A stretch of DNA of 64,000 bases. Source: Phaeobacter sp. CECT 5382 (GTDB lineage: Bacteria; Pseudomonadota; Alphaproteobacteria; Rhodobacterales; Rhodobacteraceae). The position numbers and the translations under genes were made by a program. Positions 17,973 to 27,800 of this stretch are shown here, piece after piece; position 1 is the stretch's first letter, and each line of letters begins with the position of its first letter. The stretch covers positions 62,001-126,000 of the forward strand of contig NZ_CYSG01000002.1 in NCBI RefSeq assembly GCF_001457775.1, in the 5' to 3' direction. Below the pieces are notes generated by a model. It was not told the origin of the DNA. It worked only from the letters and a program-made list of their open reading frames with translations, and ran no database searches.

Positions 17973-18571
17973 TGACCAGGCGCAAGCTGACTTCTGAAGA
18001 GGTCGATCTTTGGCACAAAGTGGTAGAACACGCCGAACGGCTGCATCCGGGCAGCCATTCGCAGCCGCCTGCCCTGCCGCTGCCAAAGCCTAAACCGGCG
18101 AAACCACCCCAACCTCGGTCAGAGAACCTGCTGGAGGTCTTTGAGCTGGGCAGCCGCGCCAAGACAAAACCGGCACGTCATGATCTGAAGCCAGCGCCCG
18201 CCAGGGCGTTGGCGGCAAATCCGGTGCAAATGGACGAAAAAGCCTTTCGTCGTATGAAGCGGGGCAAGCTGAAGCCAGAGGGAAAGCTTGATTTGCACGG
18301 TATGCGTGTTGACGGCGCGCACCCTGCGCTGACCCGGTTCATCCTGACGGCGCAGGCCTCGGGAAAACGTCTGGTGCTGGTGGTGACAGGCAAGGGCAAG
18401 GATCGTGATGAACCCGGTCCAATGCCGGTGCCGCGCGGCATTCTGCGCCATCATGTCCCGCAATGGCTGGCCCTGCCCCCGTTAGCGCAGGCTGTTTTGC
18501 AGGTCACACCCGCCCATGTCAGCCATGGCGGCGAAGGGGCTTACTATGTCTATCTGCGGCGGAACCGCTAG
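17972..18571 (+). CDS. Smr domain protein
   Basis: The 199 aa protein has a proline- and lysine-rich N-terminal half and a C-terminal Smr (small MutS-related) domain. The domain shows LDLHGMRVDGAHPAL, which is the LDxHG signature, and VVTGKGKDRDEPGP, the TGxG signature. Smr domains are nucleases or RNA/DNA-binding modules; bacterial stand-alone members include ribosome-rescue endonucleases (SmrB). It is translationally coupled to mltA. Confidence 0.9.
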   Translation: MTRRKLTSEEVDLWHKVVEHAERLHPGSHSQPPALPLPKPKPAKPPQPRSENLLEVFELGSRAKTKPARHDLKPAPARALAANPVQMDEKAFRRMKRGKLKPEGKLDLHGMRVDGAHPALTRFILTAQASGKRLVLVVTGKGKDRDEPGPMPVPRGILRHHVPQWLALPPLAQAVLQVTPAHVSHGGEGAYYVYLRRNR

Positions 18572-18583
18572 GGGGTCTGCCTC

Positions 18584-19705
18584 TTAGCGATAGCCACCGC
18601 CCTGAACGATCAATGATACTTTGGTTACCGCGCCATCCTGAATGATGGGCCCCGGAAGAAACTCATTCAGGACAAACGAGTCGCGATCACGCTGGAAAGC
18701 GTCGGCTGTCTCGCTAGCTGCATTTAGCAATGACAATAACGCGGGCGAAGTCGCGGCGACAAAATGCCCGGATTCTGCTTCGTCCGCATAGGCTGTGGTA
18801 TCAATAATCTCGATAGGAAGATCCGACACCATATCGAGCGCACTAATATTTCCCAGACGTTCCCGGCTATGGGTGCCGCGGATGCGCCGCGAGATATTGA
18901 GGATGGTGTCTTTGCGCGACACAAACACCAAAAATGGCTGTGGGACTTTTCCAAACCGTACCATTTGGCTGCGAAAAACGTCCACATCCAGATCAGGAGA
19001 CATCAGGATAACCCCGCCCAGGTTTCGGCTGGACCAATTGGGAGATTTTATTTCGATTTGGCGCAGGGTTTCCATGGCCAGAACGGACCCCATCGAATGG
19101 GCAACAAGAACAATGCGCCGGGCACCCGTGGTTTCCAGATGGCGCAGCAGCTTTTCCAAACCATCGCGGGCGAAAAGCACACTATCACCATCATATGCAT
19201 AGCCCAGCGGACTGCCGAGGCTGGGCCAGGAATAAATCACTGTCGCACCAGGTGTGTCGATGTCATGGGTGAGTTGCGCGGCACGAAAGGCGGTTTCGGC
19301 CTGGGTAGAGTTATATCCATGAACAAACACCGTCACATCGCGTTCGTCAGGGGGAAACTGGTTAAGCTCTTGGAGCAACCTTGCGTCAAAAGCGCCTGCG
19401 GTAGAAAACTGACGTCGGGCGGCCAGGGTGAACTCGGTCTTTGGATCGGGGTCGGCATAGCCAAATTCCAGATTTCCGGGTGTATGGCTTGGCGGGATCG
19501 AAACCGTGAGTTCCAACAGGCTGAAATCTTCGCTGCGTGCAGGTCCAAAAGAGCCATCTTCGAGCATGACGCGATTGGTGGCGGCAAATATGGTCTTTGC
19601 CGTGCCAATCTCCAGCGCTTCTGGGGTAATCGGGCTAAAACTACGGTCGGTGCAGCCCATGATCAGAAAAATACAAAACCCGGAAACGATACGCAAAAAT
19701 GACAT
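18584..19705 (-). CDS. Alpha/beta hydrolase lipoprotein, DUF900 family
   Basis: A probable serine hydrolase of 373 aa at the cell envelope. The N-terminus is a lipoprotein signal with a Cys at residue 18 (LIMGC). The hydrolase core shows VFVHGYNSTQAE, the nucleophile elbow VAHSMGSVLAME, LMSPDLDVDVFR and a C-terminal His in ESGHFVAATSPALL. DUF900 proteins are found in many alphaproteobacteria; the substrate is unknown. It lies downstream of hslU with two hairpins between, so it is likely a separate transcript. Confidence 0.85.
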   Translation of the reverse strand: MSFLRIVSGFCIFLIMGCTDRSFSPITPEALEIGTAKTIFAATNRVMLEDGSFGPARSEDFSLLELTVSIPPSHTPGNLEFGYADPDPKTEFTLAARRQFSTAGAFDARLLQELNQFPPDERDVTVFVHGYNSTQAETAFRAAQLTHDIDTPGATVIYSWPSLGSPLGYAYDGDSVLFARDGLEKLLRHLETTGARRIVLVAHSMGSVLAMETLRQIEIKSPNWSSRNLGGVILMSPDLDVDVFRSQMVRFGKVPQPFLVFVSRKDTILNISRRIRGTHSRERLGNISALDMVSDLPIEIIDTTAYADEAESGHFVAATSPALLSLLNAASETADAFQRDRDSFVLNEFLPGPIIQDGAVTKVSLIVQGGGYR

Positions 19706-19726
19706 AGAAAATTCCTGTTCGACGTT

Positions 19727-19750
19727 GCCGCAGGCTACCCTGCCTGCGGC
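19727..19750. terminator. Hairpin between hslU and the DUF900 gene
   Basis: GCCGCAGGC and GCCTGCGGC form a perfect 9-bp stem with a 6-nt loop. No long T run follows on the minus strand. It may help to end hslU transcription or protect the 3' end. Confidence 0.5.
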
Positions 19751-19772
19751 GCGTTGAAAACCAGAGCTTTTC

Positions 19773-19795
19773 CTTTTCGCTGTCGAAGCGAAAAG
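19773..19795. terminator. Hairpin abutting the hslU stop codon
   Basis: CTTTTCGCT pairs perfectly with AGCGAAAAG over a 5-nt loop, immediately after the hslU stop on the minus strand. It is probably part of a tandem terminator with the hairpin at 19727-19750, though there is no U tract. Confidence 0.5.
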
Positions 19796-21106
19796 TCAGA
19801 GCACGTAGCGGCTCATATCGCTTTTGCTGGCCAACTCACCCAGGTGTTTGTTGACGAAGCTGGCATTGACGGTGATCTCTTCTCCGGCCCGATCCGGGGC
19901 CGAAAAGGAAAGCTCCTCAAACACCCGCTCGATCACCGTATACAGGCGGCGCGCACCGATATTTTCCACCGATTGGTTCACTTCGGCGGCGATCTTGGCC
20001 AGGGCTGCAATCCCATCCTCGGTAAAGCTGACCTTGACCTCTTCGGTGCTCATCAAGGCCGAATATTGCAGGGTCAGGGCGTTGTCGGTTTCGGTCAGGA
20101 TGCGGACGAAATCCTTCTCGCTCAGGGCGCGCAGATTGACCCGGATCGGTAGTCGCCCCTGCAGTTCGGGCAAAAGGTCCGATGGTTTTGCGATGTGAAA
20201 CGCACCGGAGGCAATGAACAGGATATGGTCGGTCTTGATCGGCCCATGTTTGGTGCTGACGATGGTTCCTTCGATCAATGGCAGCAGGTCACGTTGCACA
20301 CCTTCGCGGCTGACATCGCCACCGCGCGCGTCCGAGCGTGCACAGACCTTGTCGATCTCATCCAGGAAGACGATGCCGTTCTGTTCCACCGATTCCAGTG
20401 CCGTGCGGGTGACGATTTCATCATCCAGCAGCTTGTCGGCCTCGTCACTGATCAGCACTTCATAGCTTTCGGCTACAGTCATCTTCTTGCGCTGGGTGCG
20501 CCCACCCATTGCCTTGCCGAACAGATCGCCAAGGTTCATCATTCCCATGTTGTTGCCAGGCTGGCCGGGAATTTCAAACATGTTCCCCATCGGGTTGGAG
20601 GTGTCCGCGACATCCAGCTCGATAAGGGAATTGTCCAGCTCGCCGGATTTCAACTTTTTGCGGAACACCTCCCGGGTGGCCTCGCGTGCATCTTCGCCGG
20701 CCAGTGCAGTGATCACCCGTTCCTCGGCCGCTTGATGCGCCTTGGCTTTGACGTCTTCGCGCATGAATTCGCGGGTCTGCGAAATGGCGCTGTCGACCAG
20801 ATCACGGATGATCTGTTCCACGTCACGGCCAACATAGCCGACTTCGGTAAACTTGGTGGCTTCGACCTTGATGAAAGGCGCGCGGGCCAGTTTTGCCAGA
20901 CGGCGCGATATCTCGGTTTTGCCAACCCCGGTGGGGCCAATCATCAGGATGTTTTTCGGGTAAACCTCGTCACGCAGATCATCGGGCAGCTGCTTGCGGC
21001 GCCACCGGTTGCGCAGGGCCACGGCAACGGCGCGTTTGGCATCGTTCTGGCCGATAATGAACCGGTCCAGTTCAGAGACGATTTCGCGGGGGGTCAGGTC
21101 AGTCAT
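19796..21106 (-). CDS. hslU: HslU ATPase subunit of the HslVU protease
   Basis: This AAA+ unfoldase (ClpY) feeds substrates to HslV. The 436 aa show [20 protein letters not shown] at the N-terminus, Walker [15 protein letters not shown], the pore motif GYVGRDVE, Walker [10 protein letters not shown] and the conserved C-terminus ending near DMSRYVL, which inserts into HslV. ATG 21106 is chosen from the family N-terminus; upstream in-frame codons give a non-family sequence. It follows the membrane-protein gene by 13 nt rather than hslV directly. Confidence 0.95.
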   Translation of the reverse strand: MTDLTPREIVSELDRFIIGQNDAKRAVAVALRNRWRRKQLPDDLRDEVYPKNILMIGPTGVGKTEISRRLAKLARAPFIKVEATKFTEVGYVGRDVEQIIRDLVDSAISQTREFMREDVKAKAHQAAEERVITALAGEDAREATREVFRKKLKSGELDNSLIELDVADTSNPMGNMFEIPGQPGNNMGMMNLGDLFGKAMGGRTQRKKMTVAESYEVLISDEADKLLDDEIVTRTALESVEQNGIVFLDEIDKVCARSDARGGDVSREGVQRDLLPLIEGTIVSTKHGPIKTDHILFIASGAFHIAKPSDLLPELQGRLPIRVNLRALSEKDFVRILTETDNALTLQYSALMSTEEVKVSFTEDGIAALAKIAAEVNQSVENIGARRLYTVIERVFEELSFSAPDRAGEEITVNASFVNKHLGELASKSDMSRYVL

Positions 21107-21119
21107 GGCAGGTCTCGAT

Positions 21120-22190
21120 TCAGTGGGAAGGCGGCAGCCGGTCAAGCGGCAGCACCCTGGAGAGAGGGGAGAGCAGGGCGGCGCGGATCCGGGCCCAGAA
21201 GGCGCCAAGGATCACTAGGAAAACACCCAGCACAAGGATGGTCATTGCAGCACCTTCGCCGTCAAAAACGGTGCCTGCCAGGGTAACGCTATAGCCAATG
21301 GCGGCAATCAGGAAAGACCGGCGGTCAATAACGATAGCCACCAGCGCAAAGCATAGCAAAACAGCGACAAGCAGCAGATGTGCTGCAGAAGTACCGTTTT
21401 CCAGCAGGCTCAGCGCGATGGTGTTCACCAGGGCTGGGGCCGCAACCACATGCAGCCAGAAGCCCTGCGCAGATCGGCGTGTTACCCGATGTGGATCACT
21501 CAAATCAAACAGCATCGCAACGGCGAAAACTGCAAAGCCAACCAGCAGCGTGACCCAGGCAAAGGGGCCAGAGGCGGAAAACAGGAAGAAATCACTGATC
21601 CCGGCCGGGCTGCCTGCCTGTTGCGCTGCCAGCATCAGGGCGACGCAAAAGATCCCCAGCGCAATCAGCGCCATGGCAAAGGGCACCCGAAAGCGAAACC
21701 AGAACAGGGCCACAGCCACTGTGGTCAAGGCCATCGGCAGCGGCAGACTGGAATAGTCATTCTGCGCTACCATGAAGGGTTCAGAAAAACCCGCCGTGAT
21801 GCCGGCGCCGGCATTGGCGGCCCAAAGCAGCGAAAGAGCAATCGCCGGGGCCACCATGCGGCGGCGGCGGATGAAATACTCGGCCAACCCCCATAGCACC
21901 AAAGCGGCAAGGGCAGCGGAATAGATAGTCTTGTCGATATAGCCGCCCAGGTTGCCAGAGATATAGGCCGCCGTCACAGCCGCCCAGCCGGAGGCCAGAA
22001 TGAGCATGCCGATGACGATAAAGATCTCGTTGAACCCTTTGAACAGCTCAAAGGGTTCATCGCCTTCGGCAAGGCCTTCGCGCGCGCCGCGCCGACTATG
22101 CGCCATGGCCAGAAGCGAGGCCGCCTGGGCTTCGTTCAGCAGGCCGGAGCCAACGGCGGCCCGGATGTCATTCTGGTCGAGCTCGCTCAC
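21120..22190 (-). CDS. Polytopic membrane protein, DUF2157-like, between hslV and hslU
   Basis: A 356 aa protein with a short soluble N-terminus ([26 protein letters not shown], reminiscent of the DUF2157 start) followed by about ten hydrophobic segments such as [19 protein letters not shown] and [18 protein letters not shown] 22190 is chosen because GGAG lies 7 nt upstream and the codon comes 1 nt after the hslV stop. No catalytic motif is recognisable. Its tight coupling to hslV upstream and hslU 13 nt downstream implies co-expression with the protease. Function unknown. Confidence 0.85.
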   Translation of the reverse strand: MSELDQNDIRAAVGSGLLNEAQAASLLAMAHSRRGAREGLAEGDEPFELFKGFNEIFIVIGMLILASGWAAVTAAYISGNLGGYIDKTIYSAALAALVLWGLAEYFIRRRRMVAPAIALSLLWAANAGAGITAGFSEPFMVAQNDYSSLPLPMALTTVAVALFWFRFRVPFAMALIALGIFCVALMLAAQQAGSPAGISDFFLFSASGPFAWVTLLVGFAVFAVAMLFDLSDPHRVTRRSAQGFWLHVVAAPALVNTIALSLLENGTSAAHLLLVAVLLCFALVAIVIDRRSFLIAAIGYSVTLAGTVFDGEGAAMTILVLGVFLVILGAFWARIRAALLSPLSRVLPLDRLPPSH

Positions 22191-22191
22191 A

Positions 22192-22770
22192 TCAGATCTC
22201 CGGCGTGGCGTCAGTAGCAGAGATGGTTTCAACCGTCAGGCGGCCATTGGTATAGACGCAGATATCGGCGGCGATCGCCATGGCATCACGGGCAACTGCT
22301 TCCGCGTCGCGGTCGCTGTCCATCATGCCTCGTGCCGCAGCAAGAGCAAAGTTTCCGCCAGAACCGATGGCAGCGACATCATGTTCAGGTTCCAGCACAT
22401 CGCCGGCGCCGGTGATAACGAACATGTCTGCCCCGTCCGACACGATCAGCATTGCCTCGAGCTTTTGCAGGTATTTGTCAGTGCGCCAGTCTTTGGCCAA
22501 CTCGACACTGGCACGCGCCAGCTGGCCGGGGGTTGCCTCCAGCTTGGCCTCAAGCCGTTCCAGCAGGGTAAAGGCATCGGCGGTGGAGCCGGCAAATCCT
22601 GCAACCACATCAAAACCACCGGGTGACAACCTGCGCACTTTGCGCGCGCTGCCTTTGATCACGGTCTGCCCCAGGGACACCTGCCCGTCGCCGGCGATGA
22701 CGACAACGCCGTCCTTTTTGACACCAATGATGGTGGTTCCGTGCCAGCCGGGGAATTGATCCTCTGCCAT
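22192..22770 (-). CDS. hslV: HslV peptidase subunit of the HslVU protease
   Basis: This is the proteasome-like threonine peptidase (ClpQ). The 192 aa begin with a short propeptide ending WHG before the catalytic Thr at about residue 12 ([10 protein letters not shown]). [31 protein letters not shown] and [13 protein letters not shown] are all typical. The start has GGAGGC upstream. A heat-shock-type promoter is visible at 22796-22825. Confidence 0.95.
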   Translation of the reverse strand: MAEDQFPGWHGTTIIGVKKDGVVVIAGDGQVSLGQTVIKGSARKVRRLSPGGFDVVAGFAGSTADAFTLLERLEAKLEATPGQLARASVELAKDWRTDKYLQKLEAMLIVSDGADMFVITGAGDVLEPEHDVAAIGSGGNFALAAARGMMDSDRDAEAVARDAMAIAADICVYTNGRLTVETISATDATPEI

Positions 22771-22795
22771 TCATGCCTCCAATTTCTTTGCATCC

Positions 22796-22825
22796 TATAT
22801 GGAACCATCCCTGGCGCGACACAAG
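22796..22825 (-). promoter_or_regulatory. Probable heat-shock (sigma-32 type) promoter for hslV
   Basis: On the minus strand CTTGTG (plus 22820-22825) is followed after 15 bp by TTCCATAT (ending at 22797), close to the CTTGAA-N13-15-CCCCATNT consensus. It lies about 26 nt upstream of the hslV ATG. Heat-shock control of hslVU is well established in other bacteria. Confidence 0.5.
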
Positions 22826-23124
22826 GTCAGCGCTCTTTGTGCGTTGCCTGATCCTGTATAGAAATGCGGCATCGGATTGGGCAGGCGTTTTGACCAGCCC
22901 AATAGAACGGTCACCTGTTTGCGTATTCGTTTACGAGATGAATGCGCCGTGTCGAACGTGGGTGCGTTTATAAACTGCTAACTTGCTATGCAATACGCGC
23001 ATTGCGGGACTGTAAAACGGGCAATTGTGAGACTCAGCAAGCTCTCCTACATGAGGGTCACAGGCTGAGAAACAGCCAGACCTTCTCGAAATTCAAATAC
23101 GATTGAACTAAAAGGACTAGTGCA
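22826..23124. other. Non-coding leader region upstream of the DUF1127 gene
   Basis: No credible gene is seen here. The segment holds two palindromes, GTTTATAAAC at 22966-22975 and GCAAT-N6-ATTGC at 22990-23005, which could be operators for the DUF1127 gene about 120-160 nt downstream. A short AAAGGA ribosome-binding site precedes the start at 23125. Confidence 0.4.
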
Positions 23125-23316
23125 ATGACGACCGCAAACCTCCATGCGCCGCTGGGCGCAGTCTCCGTTCTTCGTCTGGTAGACGGTATCTTCAACCTCA
23201 AAACCAACCTGGTTGAGTGGAACGAAGCCCGCCAGACCCGCAATGCGCTGAGCCAGCTCTCGGCCGCGCAGCTGGAAGACATCGGCGTGACCGAAGCAGA
23301 TATCGCCAAGCTGTAA
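23125..23316 (+). CDS. Small DUF1127 protein
   Basis: A 63 aa protein with the DUF1127 core in its C-terminal half: WNEARQTRNALSQLSAAQLEDIGVTEADIAKL, an Arg- and Leu-rich helix followed by the LxDIGxT motif. DUF1127 proteins in alphaproteobacteria such as Rhodobacter and Agrobacterium have been linked to small-RNA binding, RNA turnover and phosphate or stress adaptation. The gene is monocistronic, with AAAGGA 8 nt before the ATG and a terminator at 23353. Confidence 0.88.
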   Translation: MTTANLHAPLGAVSVLRLVDGIFNLKTNLVEWNEARQTRNALSQLSAAQLEDIGVTEADIAKL

Positions 23317-23352
23317 GCTTGGCATCCTGCGTACAGAAGTACCAGTTTAGAT

Positions 23353-23387
23353 AAGCCGCTCCGATCTGGGGCGGCTTTGTCTTTTTC
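23353..23387 (+). terminator. Rho-independent terminator of the DUF1127 gene
   Basis: AAGCCGC pairs with GCGGCTT over an 11-nt loop that can extend the stem with GG pairs, followed by TTGTCTTTTT. Confidence 0.75.
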
Positions 23388-23751
23388 AGGTGTTGAGACG
23401 GTAGTTGTCGGCCTGATCCGGCAGCCAGGCCGAGATTGCGGCGGTGGCGACCACATGGACTGCGTCCGATTCCGCATCCGTGACGTTGAGCCCGCCTTTG
23501 ACGGCACGCACCTCGGCCCGGCCACGCGGCAGATCGGCGGCAACCAGATCACAATCCACCTTGTCAGGATCCTGCACCGCGATAGTGACCATGACCCGCA
23601 TTTCGCTGTGATCGATCCCAAGCTTGGAAAACAAGGTGATCGAGGAATGGTGCAGCGCATCCTGAACCGCACGTCGCGCCGCTTTAGTATAGTCCTGACC
23701 ATAGAGATCGTTGCCGGTGCCCATCTCCAGAATGATGCGTTTTTCACTCAT
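23386..23751 (-). CDS. Lin0512 family protein (second of a tandem pair)
   Basis: A 121 aa protein that I place in the Lin0512 family from its N-terminal EMGTGNDLYGQDYTKAARRAVQDALHHSSI and the EVRAVKGGLNV segment. It is clearly homologous to the gene immediately upstream, to which its ATG is coupled by a 4-nt overlap, so the two arose by duplication and probably form a hetero-oligomer or act together. The family is conserved but has no established function. Confidence 0.8.
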   Translation of the reverse strand: MSEKRIILEMGTGNDLYGQDYTKAARRAVQDALHHSSITLFSKLGIDHSEMRVMVTIAVQDPDKVDCDLVAADLPRGRAEVRAVKGGLNVTDAESDAVHVVATAAISAWLPDQADNYRLNT

Positions 23752-24098
23752 GACAAAGCCTCCATATCAAAAGAGACGATCACCGCTGCATTGGCGATCA
23801 CTGTGCGCCCATCTGCATGGGGCTTGTCCACATCCAGCCCGCCCTCGGTGACGCGGATGTTGGGCTGGCCATAGGGAAAGATCTGCTTGAGCGCTGCGAC
23901 ATCGACCTGATCCGGCTTGGCCACGCCGATTTCGGCGTCGATGATCATCGCTTCTTTGGGGAAATCAAACAGCTCTGCAAGGCTGACCGAATTATGCCAA
24001 AGCGCGTCCTTGATGGCGCGTTTTGCGGCCTCCGTGTAGTCCTCGCGTCTGAGCGAGGTGCCCATGCCGAATTCCACCAATACCCGCGTTTTAGCCAT
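23748..24098 (-). CDS. Lin0512 family protein (first of a tandem pair)
   Basis: A 116 aa protein with EFGMGTSLRREDYTEAAKRAIKDALWHNSV at the N-terminus and NIRVTEGGLDV in the second half, the same layout as its downstream paralogue. The N-terminal segment alternates Gly, charged and Ala-rich helix residues as in small alpha/beta folds. No catalytic residue can be proposed. It is the first gene of a two-gene unit, with GGGAGACAGGC upstream of the ATG. Confidence 0.8.
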   Translation of the reverse strand: MAKTRVLVEFGMGTSLRREDYTEAAKRAIKDALWHNSVSLAELFDFPKEAMIIDAEIGVAKPDQVDVAALKQIFPYGQPNIRVTEGGLDVDKPHADGRTVIANAAVIVSFDMEALS

Positions 24099-24199
24099 GC
24101 CTGTCTCCCAGTGTCTTTACGCCGTGCCTTCGCGTCAAAGTGACTAAATGGGCGGGGAAAGAAAAGGTCCAGATTTGGCTGTGTCTTGGGCCAGATGTT

Positions 24200-24384
24200 C
24201 TAGACGCCTGATATCAGCATTTCGCGGATTTTTACCGCTTTTTCGAAATGATCCAGCTCATGCGTCTGGATCCACCATTGCGGTTTTTGAAAAAGGCATA
24301 AAAAGAGAGGCCGACACCTTCGCCCTTTTTGGCAATTTTGTCGTCACAGATAGCAATGGCCTTTTGGAGAAAATCTGGGGTCAT
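24200..24384 (-). pseudogene. Small conserved gene broken by a frame change
   Basis: From ATG 24384 the first frame reads MTPDFLQKAIAICDDKIAKK through GLSFYAFFKNRN, then leaves the family-like sequence and stops at 24232. A second frame picks up at about 24275 with WWIQTHELDHFEKAVKIREM and ends at TAG 24200. Together they look like one small protein of about 60-75 aa, possibly of the DUF6500 type (uncertain, from memory of the family). The junction lies at the A5 run around 24280-24290. A one-base deletion there, or a short out-of-frame internal deletion, would explain it. A sequencing error cannot be excluded. Confidence 0.6.
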
Positions 24385-24403
24385 AATATGTCCTTGAAAT
24401 GAA

Positions 24404-24431
24404 AAAGGCGCCCCCCGCAGAGAGCGCCTTT
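24404..24431 (-). terminator. Terminator downstream of trxA
   Basis: AAAGGCGC and GCGCCTTT form an 8-bp stem with a 12-nt loop. On the minus strand, following trxA, the right arm runs into TTTTTC, a good intrinsic terminator. Confidence 0.8.
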
Positions 24432-24452
24432 GAAACTTGGTGATCGCTTTGA

Positions 24453-24779
24453 TCAGATGGAATCGTTGATCCAGCTTTGCAGTGCGGCCTTTGGGGCAGC
24501 GCCGGCACGGTTGGAAACAACCTGACCGTCTTTGAAGATGAACAGTGCGGGAATACCACGCACGCCCATGGCGGCGGCGGCGTTCGGGTTGCTGTCGACG
24601 TCAACTTTGACGATTTTTACAGCGTCGCCGTACTCTGCGGACAGTTCTTCCAGCGCAGGGCCGATCTGTTTGCACGGACCACACCATTCGGCCCAGAAAT
24701 CCACCACTACGGGGACAGAGGAGTTCTTGACTTCGGCGTCAAATGTTTCGTCGGTGACGGCTACGGTGGACATGTTCAT
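24453..24779 (-). CDS. trxA: Thioredoxin 1
   Basis: This general cytoplasmic disulfide reductase has the WCGPC active site in [15 protein letters not shown] and the cis-Pro loop [12 protein letters not shown]. The 108 aa are the standard length. The -35 and -10 boxes of a good promoter lie between it and addA (24810-24838), so it can be expressed independently of the operon upstream. A terminator follows. Confidence 0.96.
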   Translation of the reverse strand: MNMSTVAVTDETFDAEVKNSSVPVVVDFWAEWCGPCKQIGPALEELSAEYGDAVKIVKVDVDSNPNAAAAMGVRGIPALFIFKDGQVVSNRAGAAPKAALQSWINDSI

Positions 24780-24809
24780 GTCTCCTGAGATCTATGGCAA
24801 CTGAAGGGG

Positions 24810-24838
24810 AACCTAGGTAGGGCTTAACGGATCGTCAA
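24810..24838 (-). promoter_or_regulatory. Promoter of trxA
   Basis: On the minus strand TTGACG (plus 24833-24838) is separated by exactly 17 bp from TAGGTT (24810-24815), 31 nt before the trxA ATG. The -35 overlaps the addA stop codon. Confidence 0.6.
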
Positions 24839-27800
24839 GGTTCCAGCTTCTGGAAGAGCGCATCTGTCACAACATCGTGCGGCAGCGGCATAAGGCGGGC
24901 AGTCCGGGTCCACAAGAGCGCTGTTTCGATCTCGCGGTCGGGATAAATCTGTGCCAGCGCATGGGCATAGGCGCCCATCTGCCGCAACAGGCCAAGAGGG
25001 CAGGCGGCCACCTTATCCGGCACCCGCGCATTGGATTTGAAATCCACTGCGATGATTTTTTCTGGGGTAACAATCAGACGGTCGATAGTACCATAGAGGC
25101 GCTTACCATCCAGGTCGGCCGTGATCGCAACCTCTGCCAGCGTATCCGGCACAAAGACCGCTGCCAGGTCCGGCGATGTCAGCACCGCGCACGCTTCCGC
25201 CAGTAGTTCCGCCGTGTCTGGGGCACTGGGCAACAGGCGATCTGCAAGCGCCTCCCAGCTATCCGCGGGCTGGCCGGGCAGGTATTCCAGCAACAAATGC
25301 AGCCGGGTGCCGCGGGCCTTGGCGGCCTCCTCATCCAGCCCCTGATCACCCGGCAGGGCCTTGGCGCCCCCCAAATCCGAGGGGCTGATGGCAGGCTCCG
25401 GCGCGATGTAATCCGGAGCCGTTTTCTCAAAGGTCGCAGGGAGGCTGGGCAGAGGCTGGCTTACGACCTCATGCGGGACAAATTCCAGCCCCTCCCAGTT
25501 GCCGTGTTCCAGCCGCAGCCCCTGACCACCGGGCAGATCACAGGCGCTGGCACCACCCTCGGTTAGGGCTGCCTCAACCCGTTGATACCAGCTGTCGCCT
25601 TCCTTGGACAAATCCCCGGCGGCGGCAACGATCAGCCATTTTTCGGCACGGGTCAGCGCAACATACAGCAGCCGCAGGCGTTCGTTTTGTTGTTTTTCCT
25701 GTGCTGCCTCGCGGGCCGTAGTCAGCAGATCTGGCATCTGGTCTTTGGGTAGTTTCCACAGGGGGGTGCCCTCGGCGACCATGATTTCGGCATCGGTTGG
25801 CGCGCGGCGTTTGGCAGTGTCGGGCAGGATCACGATTGGCGCTTCCAACCCTTTGGAGCCATGGACCGACATCACCCGGATCATATCGCCCGAGGCGCCC
25901 ATCTGGCGTTTGATCTCCAGATCATCGGTCTGCATCCAGACCAGAAACCCGGTGAGGCTGGGTATGTCCGAGTGCTCATAGGCCAGGGCCTGACTGAGCA
26001 GCGCATTGATGCCATCTTCGGCCTCGGGGCCAAGACGGCCCAGCAGTTTCTGTCGCCCCTTGTGGCGGGTCAGGATGCGTTCGATCAGATCAAAGGGCCG
26101 CAGGAAGTCGGTCTGGTCGCGCAGATCGTCGAGCACGGCCATCGTATCGACAAATTCGGTGTTGCGGTCCCGCAAGGCGGCCCAAAGATGCTGACGCCCG
26201 TCACGACGATGGGCCAAATCGAACAGCATCTGTTCGGACCAGCCAAACAGCGGCGATTTCAGCGCCTCGGCCAGGGCCAGCGAATCTTCGGGCGTCGACA
26301 GGAACGACAACAGCGATGCGATGTCTTTGACCGCCAGCTCTGCGCCGACCTTCAGGCGGTCTGCGCCGGCAATCGGCAGGTCTGCCTTTTTGCAGGCGCG
26401 GATGATTTCGGAAAACAGCTCTGACCTGCGTTGCACCAGAATCAGGAAATCGCCCGCATGCACGGGGCGACGCTGAAAGGTCATCTGGCCATCCGGCCCT
26501 TTTGGACCATCAATGGGCAGGGTGGCTTTGTTGTCGATCATCGTCTTGATCTGATTGGCGATGCGGTCTGCCAAAACCACAGTATGATGCCGCTTGCCGG
26601 GGCGGTCGACCGGATCAGTCCAGTCGCTGTCGTCGTCCTCTTCGGATTTTTCCACCACTGGCCACAAATCAACCCGACCCGGCAAGTCGGATTTGAAGGC
26701 CCGGTGCAGCGCTTCGGCGTGAAAACCGGCGCGCGGGCTGTCCTTGAACACCAAATCCACCAGTCGCAGGATCGCAGCTGATGACCGGAACGAGAATTCC
26801 AGTGCTGCATTTTGCAAGCCAGCGCCGGTTTCTGCCAGACGGTCGGCAAATTCTACCTGCATCCGGTCAAAGGCATCGGGGTCCGCGCCCTGAAAGGAAT
26901 AGATCGACTGTTTCTTGTCGCCGACTACGAAAATAGTCCGCTCCACATCCGATCGCGCGCCGATCCCGGCGGTGAATTCCTGCGCCAGTTTTTCGATCAC
27001 ATCCCATTGCACCGGGCTGGTGTCCTGGGCTTCGTCCACCAGAATATGATCGATACCGCCATCCAGACGATAAAGCACCCAGGCCGCCACTGCCGGGTCA
27101 TTCAGCAGCCCGCGTGCCTTGAGGATCAGATCATCAAAGTCGAGCCAGCCGCGCAGCTGCTTGCGCGCTTCATATTCCGGCAGGAAGGCCTGGGCGAATT
27201 GATGCAGGTCCTGTGATTTTTGCGCCGCCACCAGCGCCAGCCTTTTGGCGCGGGCGTCCTCAACACGCAGCATCAAAGGCTCCAGTTGATCCATCAGGCT
27301 GGCGTGGCTTTCGCGTAGTTTCTTGGTGGGGAAGGACCCAACCTTGGCACTAAAGGGCGCTTTGGCGCCGGCGCCGGTTAGAAACACGCTTTCCAATGTG
27401 GCCAGATCGCTGAGGGCTGGTGTGGAGATGCCAGCCAGTTTAGCTGCGGCCCGTTGATCGGTGGTGCCGCCTGTTGCCAACATATCACGGGTTCGCGCCA
27501 GCAAATCCGCCTCGCCGCCGATAAACACCAGCTGTTCCAGTGCGGCCTGATCAAAACCGACAAGCAGATCAAACCGAGCCAGCAGATCCCCCCAGTCCAG
27601 GGCTGTGTCAAAATCGGCGCGTCGCTGGCACAGGGCAGCGGTCAGATCCTCGAAATCGCTGCCGCCGACGTGACGCGCCAGTGGCTCGACCAGATGCGCG
27701 CGTGCTCCCTTGGCAAAATCTTCGACGATTTCAGCGCGCAATAGCGCCGATGCCCGGTCTTCCATTTCCGAAAACTGCGGGCTGACGCCGGCCTCCAGTG

